Source: Zoogloeaceae bacterium (lineage in GTDB: Bacteria > Pseudomonadota > Gammaproteobacteria > Burkholderiales > Rhodocyclaceae). From it: 9,125 bases of DNA. The notes under the pieces were generated by a model. That model searched no databases. It was given only the letters and a program-made list of their open reading frames with translations, and was not told the DNA's origin. The position numbers and the translations under genes were made by a program. The DNA is taken from contig JAITNI010000021.1 in NCBI GenBank assembly GCA_031290535.1, positions 1-9,125 of the forward strand, read 5' to 3'. Positions 8,497-9,125 of this stretch are shown here, in pieces; the stretch's first letter is position 1; the number at the start of each line of letters is the position of its first letter.

Positions 8497-8856
8497 ATGT
8501 CTGAAAATCTGGAAGACCTGACCCGCGCCGTGCTGGCGTTTCGGGATGAGCGCGATTGGGCGCAGTTCCACGGGCTGAAACATCTGATGGTCTCCCTCTG
8601 TCTGGAAGCAGGCGAAATTCTGGAACTGGCGCAATGGAAAAGCGACGCCGAAGTCGAAACCCTGCCCGCCACCCAAGAAGGCCGGGAAGCCCTGGCCGAC
8701 GAATGCGCCGACGTATTCGCCTACCTGCTCCTGCTCGCCGACCGCGCCCACATCGACCTCGGCGCGGCTCTGCGGCAAAAACTCATTAAAAACGCCACAA
8801 AATACCCGGTCGGGAAAAGCTATGGGCGGCGAGAAAAATATTCGGCACTGGATTGA
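8497..8856 (+). CDS. MazG-like nucleotide pyrophosphohydrolase
   Basis: The 119-residue protein belongs to the all-alpha NTP pyrophosphohydrolase superfamily, close to the dCTPase/RS21-C6 (XTP3TPA) branch, whose members hydrolyse (d)NTPs to monophosphates and clean the nucleotide pool. The magnesium-binding pattern is complete: EAGE at 37-40 (EXXE) and Glu69-Asp72 in DECADVF (EXXD). FRDERDWAQFHGLKHL (15-30) and the C-terminal NATKYPVGKSYGR (99-111) are typical of this branch. The ATG at 8497 is chosen because GGAGA lies seven bases upstream and the product then starts like its family; an in-frame ATG at 8461 would add 12 charged residues and overlaps a possible -10 element. It is the only plus-strand gene here, divergent from pepD, and repeat copy B begins 68 bases after its stop. 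Preferred nucleotide cannot be told from sequence. Confidence 0.9.
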   Translation: MSENLEDLTRAVLAFRDERDWAQFHGLKHLMVSLCLEAGEILELAQWKSDAEVETLPATQEGREALADECADVFAYLLLLADRAHIDLGAALRQKLIKNATKYPVGKSYGRREKYSALD

Positions 8857-8924
8857 AGGTGGGGCATCTCCCGGTCTTCTGGTCGATTGAAAACCTTCCT
8901 CGCCCTCAAACACAGAACAATAGC

Positions 8925-9125
8925 ATGAACGTCCAAATCCTGCGCGTAGCGCAGCAAATGATCCTCCCCTGACCAAGCCGAAGGCGGGTTCTGCGAAGCA
9001 GAATGCGGCGAAGCCGCACACAAGGGGAGGTGCAGAAGGGGTTTGCGGCGACTACAATCTGAACGCCCCCTCAAAGTCACTCCTTGTCAGGGGAAAAGCC
9101 CCCTCTGGAACCGCTTGGCCTTGTT
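8925..9125 (+). repeat. Dispersed hairpin-rich repeat, copy B (runs to window end)
   Basis: This is the second copy of the element at 5703-5916, in direct orientation, and it is the structurally more intact one. It carries the hairpin CTGCGCGTAGCGCAG (8940-8954), then an eight-base outer stem (CCTCCCCT at 8963-8970 with AGGGGAGG at 9023-9030) enclosing three consecutive GAA-loop hairpins: GCCGAAGGC (8977-8985), TTCTGCGAAGCAGAA (8989-9003) and TGCGGCGAAGCCGCA (9004-9018). The second half contains CCTTGTCAGG and GGGGAAAAGCCCC, which can also fold. The end GGAACCGCTT followed by GCCTTGT matches copy A up to the window edge, so the true right end is not seen. No transposase or T-rich terminator tract is associated. 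Confidence 0.85.
8977..9018 (+). other. Tandem GAA-triloop hairpins inside repeat copy B
   Basis: Three perfect inverted repeats with stems of 3, 6 and 6 bases, each with a GAA loop, lie nearly back to back inside the eight-base outer stem, forming a multi-branched fold on paper. The two larger ones contain the heptamer GCGAAGC (8993-8999 and 9008-9014), a sequence known to form an unusually heat-stable hairpin in single-stranded DNA. Function is not known; a role as a structured single-stranded DNA or RNA signal is inference. Confidence 0.7.

Noticed and set aside
8449..9021. Minus-strand open frame of 190 codons covering the mazG-like gene and repeat copy B
   Set aside because: It is antisense to a gene with complete catalytic motifs, and its N-terminal part is translated repeat hairpins.
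8963..9030. tRNA-like or known small-RNA cloverleaf in the repeat
   Set aside because: The fold is branched, but it has no T-loop GTTC box, anticodon-arm pattern or CCA end, and the GAA triloops do not fit tRNA arms.

Overview
The window is GC-rich bacterial chromosome. It most likely comes from a proteobacterium, and I lean towards Betaproteobacteria. The support is the gene order on the minus strand, ndk - rlmN - pilF/pilW - rodZ - ispG - hisS, which is a conserved beta/gammaproteobacterial housekeeping cluster; presence of the type IV pilus gene pilF between rlmN and rodZ is typical of pilus-bearing members. I cannot name a genus from the sequence alone.

Layout, right to left along the minus strand. 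A good sigma70-type promoter (5644-5672) drives ndk (nucleoside diphosphate kinase), followed by rlmN (rRNA/tRNA adenine-C2 methyltransferase), pilF (pilus-biogenesis TPR protein), rodZ (cell-shape protein), ispG (isoprenoid synthesis) and hisS (histidyl-tRNA synthetase, cut off by the window edge). Gaps are short or absent: pilF/rodZ overlap by 8 bases and ispG/hisS by 4, so the six genes look like one operon. All key catalytic residues I checked are present.

Upstream of ndk lies a 401-base gap (5603-6003) holding the ndk promoter and copy A of a roughly 200-base dispersed repeat. Next come two translationally coupled minus-strand genes: a pepD-type dipeptidase carrying a -1 frameshift near position 7290, and a small exported secretin-like protein. 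A divergent plus-strand gene encodes a MazG-like nucleotide pyrophosphohydrolase (8497-8856). Copy B of the repeat follows it and runs to the window end in the same orientation as copy A, so the pepD/secretin-like/mazG block is bracketed by direct repeats.

The most interesting points are (1) the repeat, which is built from several three-base-loop hairpins, two of them in copy B containing the exact GCGAAGC core known to make exceptionally stable single-stranded DNA hairpins, and (2) the pepD break, which falls exactly on a U-UUC-CCG heptamer whose -1 slip would restore the full enzyme, although a simple one-base deletion is the more economical explanation. I found no CRISPR array, tRNA, rRNA, transposase or clear new multi-gene system.
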